Shown one piece after another: positions 27,249 through 38,114 of a stretch of 64,000 nucleotides of DNA. The DNA is from Intrasporangium calvum (GTDB taxonomy: Bacteria; Actinomycetota; Actinomycetes; Actinomycetales; Dermatophilaceae). Made by a program: the position numbers and the translations under genes. The notes under the pieces are model-generated. The model worked only from the letters and a program-made list of their open reading frames with translations, was not told the DNA's origin and did no database searches. The number at the start of each line of letters is the position of its first letter. The first letter of the stretch is position 1. The DNA lies in the NCBI RefSeq assembly GCF_028446585.1, contig NZ_JAPFQL010000007.1:1-64000 (forward strand), written 5' to 3'.

Positions 27249-27267
27249 AAAGGTAAGCCTTACCTAA
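27249..27267 (-). promoter_or_regulatory. IdeR/DtxR-like iron box
   Basis: On the minus strand the 19 bases read TTAGGTAAGGCTTACCTTT. Compared with the actinobacterial iron box TTAGGTTAGGCTAACCTAA, 15 of 19 positions agree, and AGGTAAG/CTTACCT forms perfect 7-base arms. It lies directly before the adenylation-fusion start, where bound iron-loaded IdeR would block the promoter. Confidence 0.75.
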
Positions 27268-27303
27268 TGCAAACCGGCGTTCCGCGGTGCGGGACGCCGG
27301 CCC

Positions 27304-27406
27304 GTGTGAGGTAGCCCACCGCCAGCCCTGATGGTGTCTGAGGTAGCTACCCCGGCCACGCGTGGCCCAGAGATAGGGAGGTCGCCCGATGTGTGGGGAT
27401 ACCTCA
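27304..27406. promoter_or_regulatory. Three TGAGGTA(G/T)C elements upstream of the LuxR operon
   Basis: GTGTGAGGTAGC at 27304-27315 and GTCTGAGGTAGC at 27336-27347 are direct repeats 32 bp apart, about three helical turns. GATACCTCA at 27398-27406 is the reverse form, TGAGGTATC. The second lies within the palindrome GGTAGCTACC. They sit between the iron-box gene and the small gene leading to the LuxR regulator, and could be its own operators. Confidence 0.4.
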
Positions 27407-27456
27407 CCCGGCGAGCCTTGAGGAGTCACCAGAGAGGAAGAAGACAGGGAGCCATC

Positions 27457-27642
27457 ATGACCACCTCGATCACCTTGATCACCCCGGAGTACATGCAGGC
27501 AGAGCTGCAGGCCAGGTACGGCCCGCCCTCTCGCCGCACCTGGCGCCGCCGTGCCGCCCCGTCGCTCGCCGTCGAGGTCAGGGCTCACCGGCAGCGCAGG
27601 GACGAGCCGGCCCGCCTGGCGACGCCGGCCCGCGCCTACTGA
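27457..27642 (+). CDS. Small basic protein of unknown function
   Basis: A 61-residue product starts MTTSITLITPEYMQAELQAR and is rich in Arg in its second half. The ATG has AGGGAG at 27446-27451, and the frame lies in a sensible position 64 bases before the LuxR regulator. I recognise no domain or membrane segment. The ribosome site and position argue that it is translated; homology could not be tested. Confidence 0.5.
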   Translation: MTTSITLITPEYMQAELQARYGPPSRRTWRRRAAPSLAVEVRAHRQRRDEPARLATPARAY

Positions 27643-27706
27643 CCCGGGCGGCGGCAGCGCCACCACGGACCGGCCCGCACCTGACCGCTGCAAGGACGTC
27701 CCACCC

Positions 27707-30700
27707 ATGGACCCCGTCGAGCACGCGACCAGCCCCGCCACCTCCACCGTCCCCGAAACCCACGAGACGTTGTCGGACCCATCCCGGATAATTCGGCGTA
27801 TGCCGTTCAGCTCCGGGGTCATGGTCGGACGCGAATCGGACCTGGCCCGCCTCGCGGAGGCCGTCGGGCTCGTCGACTCGCTCGACGGCACCCGCGGCGG
27901 CGTGGCCATCGTCTCCGGGGATGCCGGCATCGGCAAGTCGCGACTGCTCCTGCAGCTCACCACGGATGCGGGCCAGGCCGGTTGGCTCACCGTCACCGGC
28001 CACTGTGTCGGGCAGGCCGGTAGCGCTCTCGCGTACCTCCCGTTCGTGGAGCTCATCGGCCTGCTCGACACCCTGACGCCCGACGTCGTCACCCAGGTGC
28101 TCGGTTCTCATCCGAGCCTGGCCCGGCTCCTCCCACGCAGGGACGGCGGCACGGGTGTCATCACAGGGGGAGGCACCGACTCGGCGAAGGAGGCCAGCCC
28201 GGGCCTCGTCGCCGAGTCGGTGCACGCCCTCCTCACCGCGCTCGGCGCCCGCCGGCCGACTCTCGTCGTCATCGAGGACGTGCACTGGGCGGACCATTCC
28301 TCGCGCGACCTGCTCACGTTGCTGTTGACCCGGTCGTTCACGACGCCGGTGGCCCTGGTGGCCAGCTACCGGTCCGACGACCTGCACCGCAAGCACCCGC
28401 TGCACGAGACGCTCGCGGTGTGGGACCGGATCCCGCACGTCACGCACGTCAGCCTCGCGCCCCTGACGGATGCCGCCGTGGGTGAGATCGTCGGCGGCAT
28501 CGAAGGGGTGCCTGAGGACGCGCAGACCATGCGCGAGATCACCCGGCGCGCCGAGGGCAACCCCTTCTTCGCCGAGGAGCTGGCTGCGAGCGCCGTGGCC
28601 GGCCATCAGGTCAATGGTGGCCTCGGTCGGGTGCTGCGGGCCCGCGTGGAACGGCTCGACGAGATCGCGCAGAGCGTGGTCCGCGCCGTCTCGCTCAAGG
28701 GTGACCGGTTCATCGGGCACGAGCTGCTGGCCCGGATCATGGACCTCCCCGAGCCGGAGCTCGACGCAGCGATCGCCCAGGCGGTGGAGCACCACGTCCT
28801 CGAGACGAGCTGGCCTCCGGCCTACACCTTCCGGCACGCGCTCCTGGGTGAGACGGCGGCGGAGGCCCTCCTCCCCGGGGAGCGCCTCCGGCTCCACAAG
28901 AGGTATGCCGCTGTGCTCGCCGAGTGCCCACACCTGGCTCCGGCGTCCGAGCTGGCTCGCCACGCCGCAGCGAGCGGCGACCTCCGCGCCGCGGTGGCGG
29001 CGAGCCGGGCCGCCGCGGAGGCGGCCATGGACGTGGGTGGCCCCCAGGAGGCGCTGTTGCACCTGGAGCTGGCCCTCAGCTGGCTCGCGGAGGACGCCGC
29101 GGAGCGGGACGACGTGACGATCCGGGCGTCCGAGGCGGCCACGGCCGCAGGCGACATCCTCCGGGCGGTCCGGCTCCTCCGCGACGCCATCGACCACCCG
29201 GGCCCAGGACAGCGCGACGACGTCCGGGCCGAGCTGCTCGCTCGCTACGCGACCTTGTCCCGGATGCTGGACCTGCCTGTCCAGGGACTGGACCTGACCA
29301 CCACGGCCGTCGACCTGCTGCCGGCGGAGGAGACGCCGCGGCGCGTTCTGGTCCTCATCGCCCACATCCAGCAGCTCGTCGACGCGGGCGCTCTCGACGC
29401 CGCGGTCCGCACGGGCGACGAGGTGATGGCGATGGCCGAGCGGCTCGGCCTGCGCGAGTCCCTGCTCGAGATCCGCACCATCCTGACGCGGGTCATCGAG
29501 GCCCAGCAGGACCTGGACGCCGTCGAGGCCTACCTCCAGAGCCTCCTCGCTGCCGTCAAGGGCACGGACAGGCTGATCCAGCTGCGCCTCACCCACCAGC
29601 TCGCTGCCGTGGCCCACCGGCGCGGCGACCTGGCCGGCGCGCTCGCCCACTACGACGAGGGGACCCGGATCGCCCGTCGCCTGCACCAGGAGTGGGCCCC
29701 GTGGGGCCTGGACTGCCGCCTGCTGAGCGGGCTGACGGCCTATGAGCTCGGTGACTGGGACGGCGTCCGTAGCCGGTTGTCGGTGGCCTCGAAGGTGACC
29801 CCGCAGCCGGCTCGCGCCTTGTTCGAGGCGGCCGGGCTGGCCGTGTCCGCCGGCCGGGGGGAGGCGGCGCCGCCCGGGCGGCTGTCGGCGCTGCGTGAGT
29901 GGTGGTACGTCGACGGGATGGCCGTGGTGCTGACGGTCATGCCGGGCATCGACCTGCTCGGTGAGGCCGGCGACCTCACCGGTCTGCTCGAGATCGCCTG
30001 CGAGGCAGCCCAGACGCTGGACAAGGCCTGGGGGAAGTACCACGCCAGCGTCCGCCTCGCCGCTCTCGTCGCCGGTCAGGCCGCCAGCCTCGCTCCCCGG
30101 GCCCAGCCCGAGCTGCGCGAACGCTCGGTCCGCACGGTCGAGGACCTCCAGCGGCGCGCCGACCAGCTCGTCGCCAAGGTCATCCGCAAGTACCAGGGAG
30201 ACGACTGGGAGCCGACCGACGTCGAGGTGCTGAGGGACTCGAGCACGGAGACCTGGGCCTGGGCGAAGCGGCTCCGCGCCGAGCGGTCGCGGCTCGCGTG
30301 GACCCTCGGGCAGGGTGAGCTGCCGGACGTGGAGGAGATGGTCATCGCCTGGCGTGAGTCAGTCGAGGCGTTCGAGCGTCTCGGCCACGTCTACGAGGCC
30401 GCCCGGTCTCGCGCCCGCCTCGCCGCTGCCCTGCACGCCGCCGGGCGGGAGGTCGAGTCGCGGCAGGTCGCCGATTCAGCCCGCGAGGTGGCCGAGCGGC
30501 TTCGGGCCCGTCCCCTGCTCGCCGAGCTCGAGGCCCTGGCGCGCCCGATGCCGGCCGCGGCCGTGGCCGCCGAGCTCACGCCTCGCGAGCTGGAGGTGCT
30601 CGCCCTGGTCTCCCGGGGCCTGTCCAACGGCCAGATCGGCAAGCAGCTCTACATCAGCACCAAGACGGTGAGCGTGCACGTCTCCAACCTGCTTGCCAAG

Positions 30701-30763
30701 CTCGGCGCGTCCGGCCGCACCGAGGCCGCCGCCATCGCGCGGGATCGGGCCCTCGTGCCGTGA
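27707..30763 (+). CDS. LAL-type LuxR-family ATPase regulator
   Basis: This 1018-residue protein has an N-terminal STAND/AAA-type ATPase domain with Walker A GDAGIGKSRLL (about residues 70-80) and Walker B LVVIEDVHWAD (about 185-195). A long helical-repeat middle follows, with a C-terminal LuxR/GerE helix-turn-helix (about 957-1018; LTPRELEVLALVSRGLSNGQIG). It resembles MalT-like inducers that oligomerise with ATP and a small ligand. The ATG at 27707 has AAGGA about 10 bases before; a later Met at 27800 is possible. It lies 161 bp upstream of tyrosine phenol-lyase, a plausible target. Confidence 0.87.
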   Translation: MDPVEHATSPATSTVPETHETLSDPSRIIRRMPFSSGVMVGRESDLARLAEAVGLVDSLDGTRGGVAIVSGDAGIGKSRLLLQLTTDAGQAGWLTVTGHCVGQAGSALAYLPFVELIGLLDTLTPDVVTQVLGSHPSLARLLPRRDGGTGVITGGGTDSAKEASPGLVAESVHALLTALGARRPTLVVIEDVHWADHSSRDLLTLLLTRSFTTPVALVASYRSDDLHRKHPLHETLAVWDRIPHVTHVSLAPLTDAAVGEIVGGIEGVPEDAQTMREITRRAEGNPFFAEELAASAVAGHQVNGGLGRVLRARVERLDEIAQSVVRAVSLKGDRFIGHELLARIMDLPEPELDAAIAQAVEHHVLETSWPPAYTFRHALLGETAAEALLPGERLRLHKRYAAVLAECPHLAPASELARHAAASGDLRAAVAASRAAAEAAMDVGGPQEALLHLELALSWLAEDAAERDDVTIRASEAATAAGDILRAVRLLRDAIDHPGPGQRDDVRAELLARYATLSRMLDLPVQGLDLTTTAVDLLPAEETPRRVLVLIAHIQQLVDAGALDAAVRTGDEVMAMAERLGLRESLLEIRTILTRVIEAQQDLDAVEAYLQSLLAAVKGTDRLIQLRLTHQLAAVAHRRGDLAGALAHYDEGTRIARRLHQEWAPWGLDCRLLSGLTAYELGDWDGVRSRLSVASKVTPQPARALFEAAGLAVSAGRGEAAPPGRLSALREWWYVDGMAVVLTVMPGIDLLGEAGDLTGLLEIACEAAQTLDKAWGKYHASVRLAALVAGQAASLAPRAQPELRERSVRTVEDLQRRADQLVAKVIRKYQGDDWEPTDVEVLRDSSTETWAWAKRLRAERSRLAWTLGQGELPDVEEMVIAWRESVEAFERLGHVYEAARSRARLAAALHAAGREVESRQVADSAREVAERLRARPLLAELEALARPMPAAAVAAELTPRELEVLALVSRGLSNGQIGKQLYISTKTVSVHVSNLLAKLGASGRTEAAAIARDRALVP

Positions 30764-30789
30764 TCTGGCTGGACACTTTGCTCCGCTAA

Positions 30790-34213
<3,424 letters not shown>

Positions 34214-34217
<4 letters not shown>

Positions 34218-34789
34218 CGGGCGTCCACCAACCCGCTGAGCACCTGGCCGGCGCGCAGCAGGGGGACGACGCTGCGTTGGGCCCGGGAGATGATCGACGC
34301 CCCCTCCACGGTGCTCACGAGAGTCGTGGCGAGACCGCGGGCGTCGTCATCTGATCGGCCGTGCTCGACGAGGAGCTCGGCCACCGGGGAGATCCAGGAC
34401 TCGAAGGCCGCGGCGCAGCTCTGGCGGAGGAGATCGCTGTCCGCGCCCATCTCGAGGGTGACCACGGAGACCGGGCAGCCGAGCTGGAAGTCGCTGGCCT
34501 CGAGCAGTGCGGCCAAGGCCTCGACCACGCGGCGCACGACACCACCCGCGGTGGGCTCGTCCCGTGCCGCAGCCGTGATCAGCTCGTGGAACTGATCGGC
34601 TGCCCGGTCGACCGCGGCGACGCCCAGCGCCTCCTTGCCGTCGGGGAAGTGGAAGTAGAGCGAGCCCTTCGGCGCGCGGGCGTGCTCGGCCACCGCGATG
34701 AGGCCGGTCCCCGCATAGCCCCGGGACTGGATCAGCTCGAGCATCGAGTCGACCAGTCGCGTCTTCGTCAGTTCCCCTTTGGTGGCCAT
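34214..34789 (-). CDS. TetR-family transcriptional repressor
   Basis: The 191-residue regulator begins with the TetR helix-turn-helix (RLVDSMLELIQSRGYAGTGLIAVAEHARAPKGSLYFHFPDGKEAL) over residues about 9-55, followed by an all-helical ligand domain. The helix-turn-helix and the downstream part resemble the AcrR/NemR-like group. The perfect palindrome TAGACCGGTCTA lies just upstream over the promoter, so autoregulation is likely. The SDR-hydrolase gene follows with a 4-base overlap and should be co-repressed. The inducer is unknown. Confidence 0.9.
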
Positions 34790-34799
34790 GGCGAAAAAC

Positions 34800-34811
34800 T
34801 AGACCGGTCTA
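34800..34811. promoter_or_regulatory. TetR operator
   Basis: TAGACCGGTCTA is a perfect 12-base palindrome 11 bases before the TetR start, over AT-rich promoter-like DNA. TAGAC..GTCTA half-sites are typical of TetR-family operators such as those of NemR-type proteins. Confidence 0.75.
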
Positions 34812-34825
34812 CATATTTTGTCCAC

Positions 34826-36205
34826 TCACCTGGGCGCGAAGGACGCCGTGAAGTGCCGCAGGGCGGGAGGCTCGGCCGTGATCCGATAGCCGGGCAGGGT
34901 CGGCGCCACGTGCGCCAGCCGCTCGCACACCTCGATGACGTAGTCGATGTGGCTCTGGGTGTACGTCCGCCGCGGGATCGCCAGCCGCACCAGCTCCATC
35001 GACGCCGCCTGCTCGGAGCCGTCCGCCTGCCGGCCGAACATCACGGTCCCGATCTCGCAGGAGCGGATCCCACCGAGCTCGTAGAGCGCGACGGCGACGG
35101 CCTGGCCCGGGTACTCGAGCGGCGAGAGGTGCGGGGCGAGCGCGCGCGCGTCGATGTAGACGGCGTGCCCGCCGATGGGCGTCAGGACCGGGATGCCGAG
35201 CTCGACGAGCGCCTCGCCGAGATACGCGGTCGAGCGGATCCGGTAGCGCAGGTAGTCGTGCTGCACGACCTCTCGCAGCCCCTGGGCCAGGGCCTCGAGA
35301 TCGCGCCCCGCCAGCCCGCCATACGTCGGGAAACCCTCGGTGAGGATGAGCATGTTGCGGCAGCGCTGGGCCAGGTCGTCGTCGTTCATCGCGAGCCAGC
35401 CGCCGATGTTGCCCATCGGGTCCTTCTTGGCGCTCATCGTCATACCGTCGGCGAGGCCGGCGATCTCGCGGACGATGTCGCTGACCTCCCGGTCGCCCTG
35501 CCCCGCCTCGCGCTCGCGGATGAACCACGCGTTCTCGGCGAACCGGCAGGCGTCGAGGAACAGCGGCTTGCCATAGCGGTCGCAGATCTCGCGGACGCCG
35601 CGGAGGTTCTCGAGGGACACTGGCTGCCCGCCGCCGCTGTTGTTGGTGATCGTCATCATGACGCAGGGCACGTTGTCGGCCTGCTCGGCGAGCAGCCCCT
35701 CGAGGGCGGCGAGGTCCATGTTGCCCTTGAAGGGATGGTCACTCCCCGGGTCCCGGCCCTCGGCGATCACCAGGTCGACGGCGCGGGCGCCGGTGAACTC
35801 CACGTTCGCGCGGGTGGTGTCGAAGTGGGTGTTGTTGGGCACGACCTTGCCGGGCCCACCGAGCGCGGAGAAGAGGATCTTCTCGGCGGCTCGTCCCTGG
35901 TGCACCGGGATGACGTGCTCGAAGGGGAACAGCTCGCGGACCGCGTCGACGAACACGTAGTAGGAGGGCGAGCCGGCGTAGGACTCGTCGCCGCGCTGGA
36001 TGGCCGCCCACTGGTCACGGCTCATCGCGCCGGTGCCCGAGTCGGTGAGCAGGTCGATGAGTACGTGCTCGGCGCGCAGCTGGAACAGGTTGTAGCCGGC
36101 CGCCTGCAGGTGCTCCTGCCGCTGGGCTCGGGTCGTCATCGTCAGCGGCTCCACGGAGTGGATCCGGAAGGGCTCGATGATCGTGGTGAAGGGGGCGTCG
36201 TTCAT
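34826..36205 (-). CDS. tnaA: Tryptophanase
   Basis: The 459-residue PLP enzyme is a relative of the tyrosine phenol-lyase 2.5 kb away but has the tryptophanase specificity residues: where the phenol-lyase has Met-Glu-Arg it has Cys-Glu-Ile (SCEIG), matching the Ile of E. coli TnaA. The PLP Lys is about residue 261 in SAKKDPMGNIGGW. It should split L-tryptophan to indole, pyruvate and ammonia. The ATG at 36205 has only a weak GTGGGT before it. No TnaC-like leader peptide was seen. One dispersed 15-mer lies 15 bases upstream of the start. An Lrp-type regulator is encoded nearby. Confidence 0.9.
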   Translation of the reverse strand: MNDAPFTTIIEPFRIHSVEPLTMTTRAQRQEHLQAAGYNLFQLRAEHVLIDLLTDSGTGAMSRDQWAAIQRGDESYAGSPSYYVFVDAVRELFPFEHVIPVHQGRAAEKILFSALGGPGKVVPNNTHFDTTRANVEFTGARAVDLVIAEGRDPGSDHPFKGNMDLAALEGLLAEQADNVPCVMMTITNNSGGGQPVSLENLRGVREICDRYGKPLFLDACRFAENAWFIREREAGQGDREVSDIVREIAGLADGMTMSAKKDPMGNIGGWLAMNDDDLAQRCRNMLILTEGFPTYGGLAGRDLEALAQGLREVVQHDYLRYRIRSTAYLGEALVELGIPVLTPIGGHAVYIDARALAPHLSPLEYPGQAVAVALYELGGIRSCEIGTVMFGRQADGSEQAASMELVRLAIPRRTYTQSHIDYVIEVCERLAHVAPTLPGYRITAEPPALRHFTASFAPR

Positions 36206-36219
36206 ACCCACAGATTGGC

Positions 36220-36234
36220 CGTATGCCGCTGGGC
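36220..36234 (+). repeat. Dispersed 15-mer copy upstream of tnaA
   Basis: This is an exact CGTATGCCGCTGGGC in the tnaA leader, 15 bases before its start codon. Confidence 0.9.
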
Positions 36235-36444
36235 TCGGAAGGCGCATCGGGCACCGTTTCGCTGCGGTGACCTTGCGATCGTGTCGCAGTCAGGCGAGCC
36301 GGTTCACGATCGTGAGGAAGGGCCTCAGCGCTCTCGGAGCCCTGCCCTGCCCGATGCAGGGGCCACCGGTCGTGGGATAGGCTCCTCTTGTTTAATACGG
36401 CTGATTCCGTGATTAATGGCCGGCCGCCCTGCAAAGCGCCAACC

Positions 36445-36490
36445 CCGGAAACACCGACCCCCGAAACACCGACCCCCGAAACAGCAACCA
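36445..36490 (+). repeat. Three 15-16 base direct repeats before DUF2249 gene
   Basis: Units related to CCGAAACACCGACCC stand at 36445-36460, 36461-36475 and 36476-36490; the last is degenerate. They run directly into the ribosome site AAGGAGA. Confidence 0.7.
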
Positions 36491-36500
36491 AGGAGAAGGC

Positions 36501-36737
36501 ATGACCACCGACCCGCAGCTCGACGTCCGCTCGGAGCCCCCGGCCCGGCGCCACACGCTCATTCTGGACACGTACCACGCGCTGGCGCCGGGCGCCGGCT
36601 TCGAGCTCGTCAACGACCACGACCCGAAGCCGCTCTACTACCAGTTCGACGCGGAGTACACGGACCAGTTCACCTGGGACTACCTCGAGGAGGGCCCCGA
36701 GGTCTGGCGTGTGCGCATCGGCCGCCCCGCTGCCTGA
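36501..36737 (+). CDS. DUF2249 protein
   Basis: The 78-residue protein matches DUF2249, a small TusA-like fold: RRHTLILDTYHALAPGAGFELVNDHDPKPLYYQF and WDYLEEGPEVWRVRIGR are the family core. DUF2249 genes often occur with hemerythrin, nitrite/NO metabolism or sulfur genes; no reaction is established. The ATG at 36501 follows AAGGAGA. A second DUF2249 gene lies at 58.5 kb beside a hemerythrin gene. The Lrp gene starts 40 bases downstream and may be cotranscribed. Confidence 0.85.
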   Translation: MTTDPQLDVRSEPPARRHTLILDTYHALAPGAGFELVNDHDPKPLYYQFDAEYTDQFTWDYLEEGPEVWRVRIGRPAA

Positions 36738-36777
36738 GCAAGCCCGCATCGACGGCCGGGGTCCGTCCGGTTCGGCC

Positions 36778-37233
36778 ATGATGGGTGCCGTGGACCGCGT
36801 CGACTGGCACATCCTGTCCGAGCTCCAGGCGGATGCCCGGCTGTCGTTCAACGAGCTCTCCCGGCGGGTCAAGCTCTCCGCGCCGGCCGTGGCCGACCGG
36901 GTGCGGCGACTCGAGGAGTCTGGCGTCATCGCCGGCTACCACGCGCAGGTGGACCTCGAGAGCGCCGGCCGCCCGGTCCGGGCCGTCGTGGTGATGGACT
37001 GCTACGGCCCGACGTGCCTGCTCCGGGATCCCGACGTGGCCGGGTGGCCGGAGGTGCAGCAGTTCTACCGGGTGACCGGGCAGGGCTGCTCGGTGCTCGT
37101 CGTGGCCACGGCGTCGATGGACGCCTTCGAGGAGCTCATCGACCGCCTGGCCCGCTACGGCCGGCCCAGCAGCAGCATGATCCTCGCCGACCAGCTCCCT
37201 TGGGCCCCGGTGCTCCCGAGCCAGCCGGCCTGA
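36778..37233 (+). CDS. Lrp/AsnC-family transcriptional regulator
   Basis: The 151-residue protein has an N-terminal AsnC-type helix-turn-helix (VDWHILSELQADARLSFNELSRRVKLSAPAVADRVRRLEESGVI) and a C-terminal ligand-binding domain ending in the family pattern. Lrp/AsnC proteins respond to amino acids. With tryptophanase divergent nearby, an aromatic amino acid effector is a reasonable guess. Two adjacent ATGs (36778 and 36781) are both possible starts. No good ribosome site precedes them, which suggests coupling to the DUF2249 gene. Confidence 0.88.
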   Translation: MMGAVDRVDWHILSELQADARLSFNELSRRVKLSAPAVADRVRRLEESGVIAGYHAQVDLESAGRPVRAVVVMDCYGPTCLLRDPDVAGWPEVQQFYRVTGQGCSVLVVATASMDAFEELIDRLARYGRPSSSMILADQLPWAPVLPSQPA

Positions 37234-37282
37234 CTCCCTGCCGCGTCGCACCCGGCCGAGGTGCCGGGTGCCGCGGAACCCG

Positions 37283-37297
37283 GCCCAGCGGCATACG
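37283..37297 (-). repeat. Dispersed 15-mer copy between convergent genes
   Basis: This is an exact GCCCAGCGGCATACG in the 80-base gap between the Lrp gene and the convergent membrane-protein gene. Confidence 0.9.
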
Positions 37298-37313
37298 ACA
37301 CCTCCTGAGCGCC

Positions 37314-37895
37314 TCAGTGCGTCGTGGCCGCCACGCCGCCCGGGTGCTGCTGTGGTGACCTGGTCCGGAGGGCTTGAGCTGCCGCGAGGAGCGCGCCGAG
37401 CATGCCGGTTGCCAGCGCACCCATGGCGTCGAGGAGTCCCACCCAGAGTCCGAGACCGCTCAGCTCCTGGATGACCGCCGCGACGACGAAGCCCAGGCCG
37501 ACATGCCACAGCGAGGTGGACGCGGCCCCCAGGTCCCGGCCTCCGACGAGCGCCAGCGGCACGACCAGGGCGAAACCGAACGTCGGGGCCGCGAAGCTCA
37601 CCAGGAGGAAGGGCTCCCCGGTGCGGATCAGCGCGGCGCTCGCGACGGCCAGGCCGACGAAGATCGCCACCGGTCCGGCGGTGACCCGGGACCGGCCGGG
37701 CCGGACGGCATCCCACAGGAGCACCACTCCCGTGACGAGCGCCCCCGACAGGACGACGAAGGGCGGGATGCCGAGGTCGGAGGCGGTCCACATGCAGAAG
37801 TACGCGCTCACGAGAGTCCCCACCACCCCCGTCAGCACCGATCCGACCACCGCGACGGAGAGCGCCGCACGATACGCCGCGTGCATGCCGCTCAT
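37314..37895 (-). CDS. Membrane protein of unknown function
   Basis: The 193-residue protein has about six hydrophobic segments separated by short polar loops (for example DAVRPGRSR after helix 2). I recognise no family. The ATG at 37895 is preceded by GGGAGGAGG at usable spacing. It is convergent with the Lrp gene and divergent from the fused carboxylase. Confidence 0.65.
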   Translation of the reverse strand: MSGMHAAYRAALSVAVVGSVLTGVVGTLVSAYFCMWTASDLGIPPFVVLSGALVTGVVLLWDAVRPGRSRVTAGPVAIFVGLAVASAALIRTGEPFLLVSFAAPTFGFALVVPLALVGGRDLGAASTSLWHVGLGFVVAAVIQELSGLGLWVGLLDAMGALATGMLGALLAAAQALRTRSPQQHPGGVAATTH

Positions 37896-38114
37896 GTCCC
37901 GTCGCCTCCTCCCGACGGATACAGCTCGACCCGAGTCCCACCACCATGCTCAGCCACCGGCCCTGCGGACGGCAGGGCCAACAGTCCCGGGATCACACCG
38001 ACCAGCCGGGAAAGTCGGCAAGTGCACTCGCCCGTAACCTGCTCCTGGTGAAAGGCTGCCTCGTGACGTGTCTCGCGTCACAGCCCGACCGGGTGACCAA
38101 AGGAGAACCGCCCC

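Larger units (their letters stand above)
36206..36500. promoter_or_regulatory. Divergent control region, tnaA / DUF2249
   Basis: This 295-base gap holds a 15-mer copy (36220-36234), an inverted repeat TGCGA-TCGTG-TCGCA (36274-36288), an AT-rich promoter-like stretch (36388-36417) with TTGTTT and ATTAAT 18 bases apart, and three direct repeats before the DUF2249 ribosome site. The imperfect dyad TTAATACGG / CCGTGATTAA (36392-36416) lies over the promoter. Confidence 0.45.
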
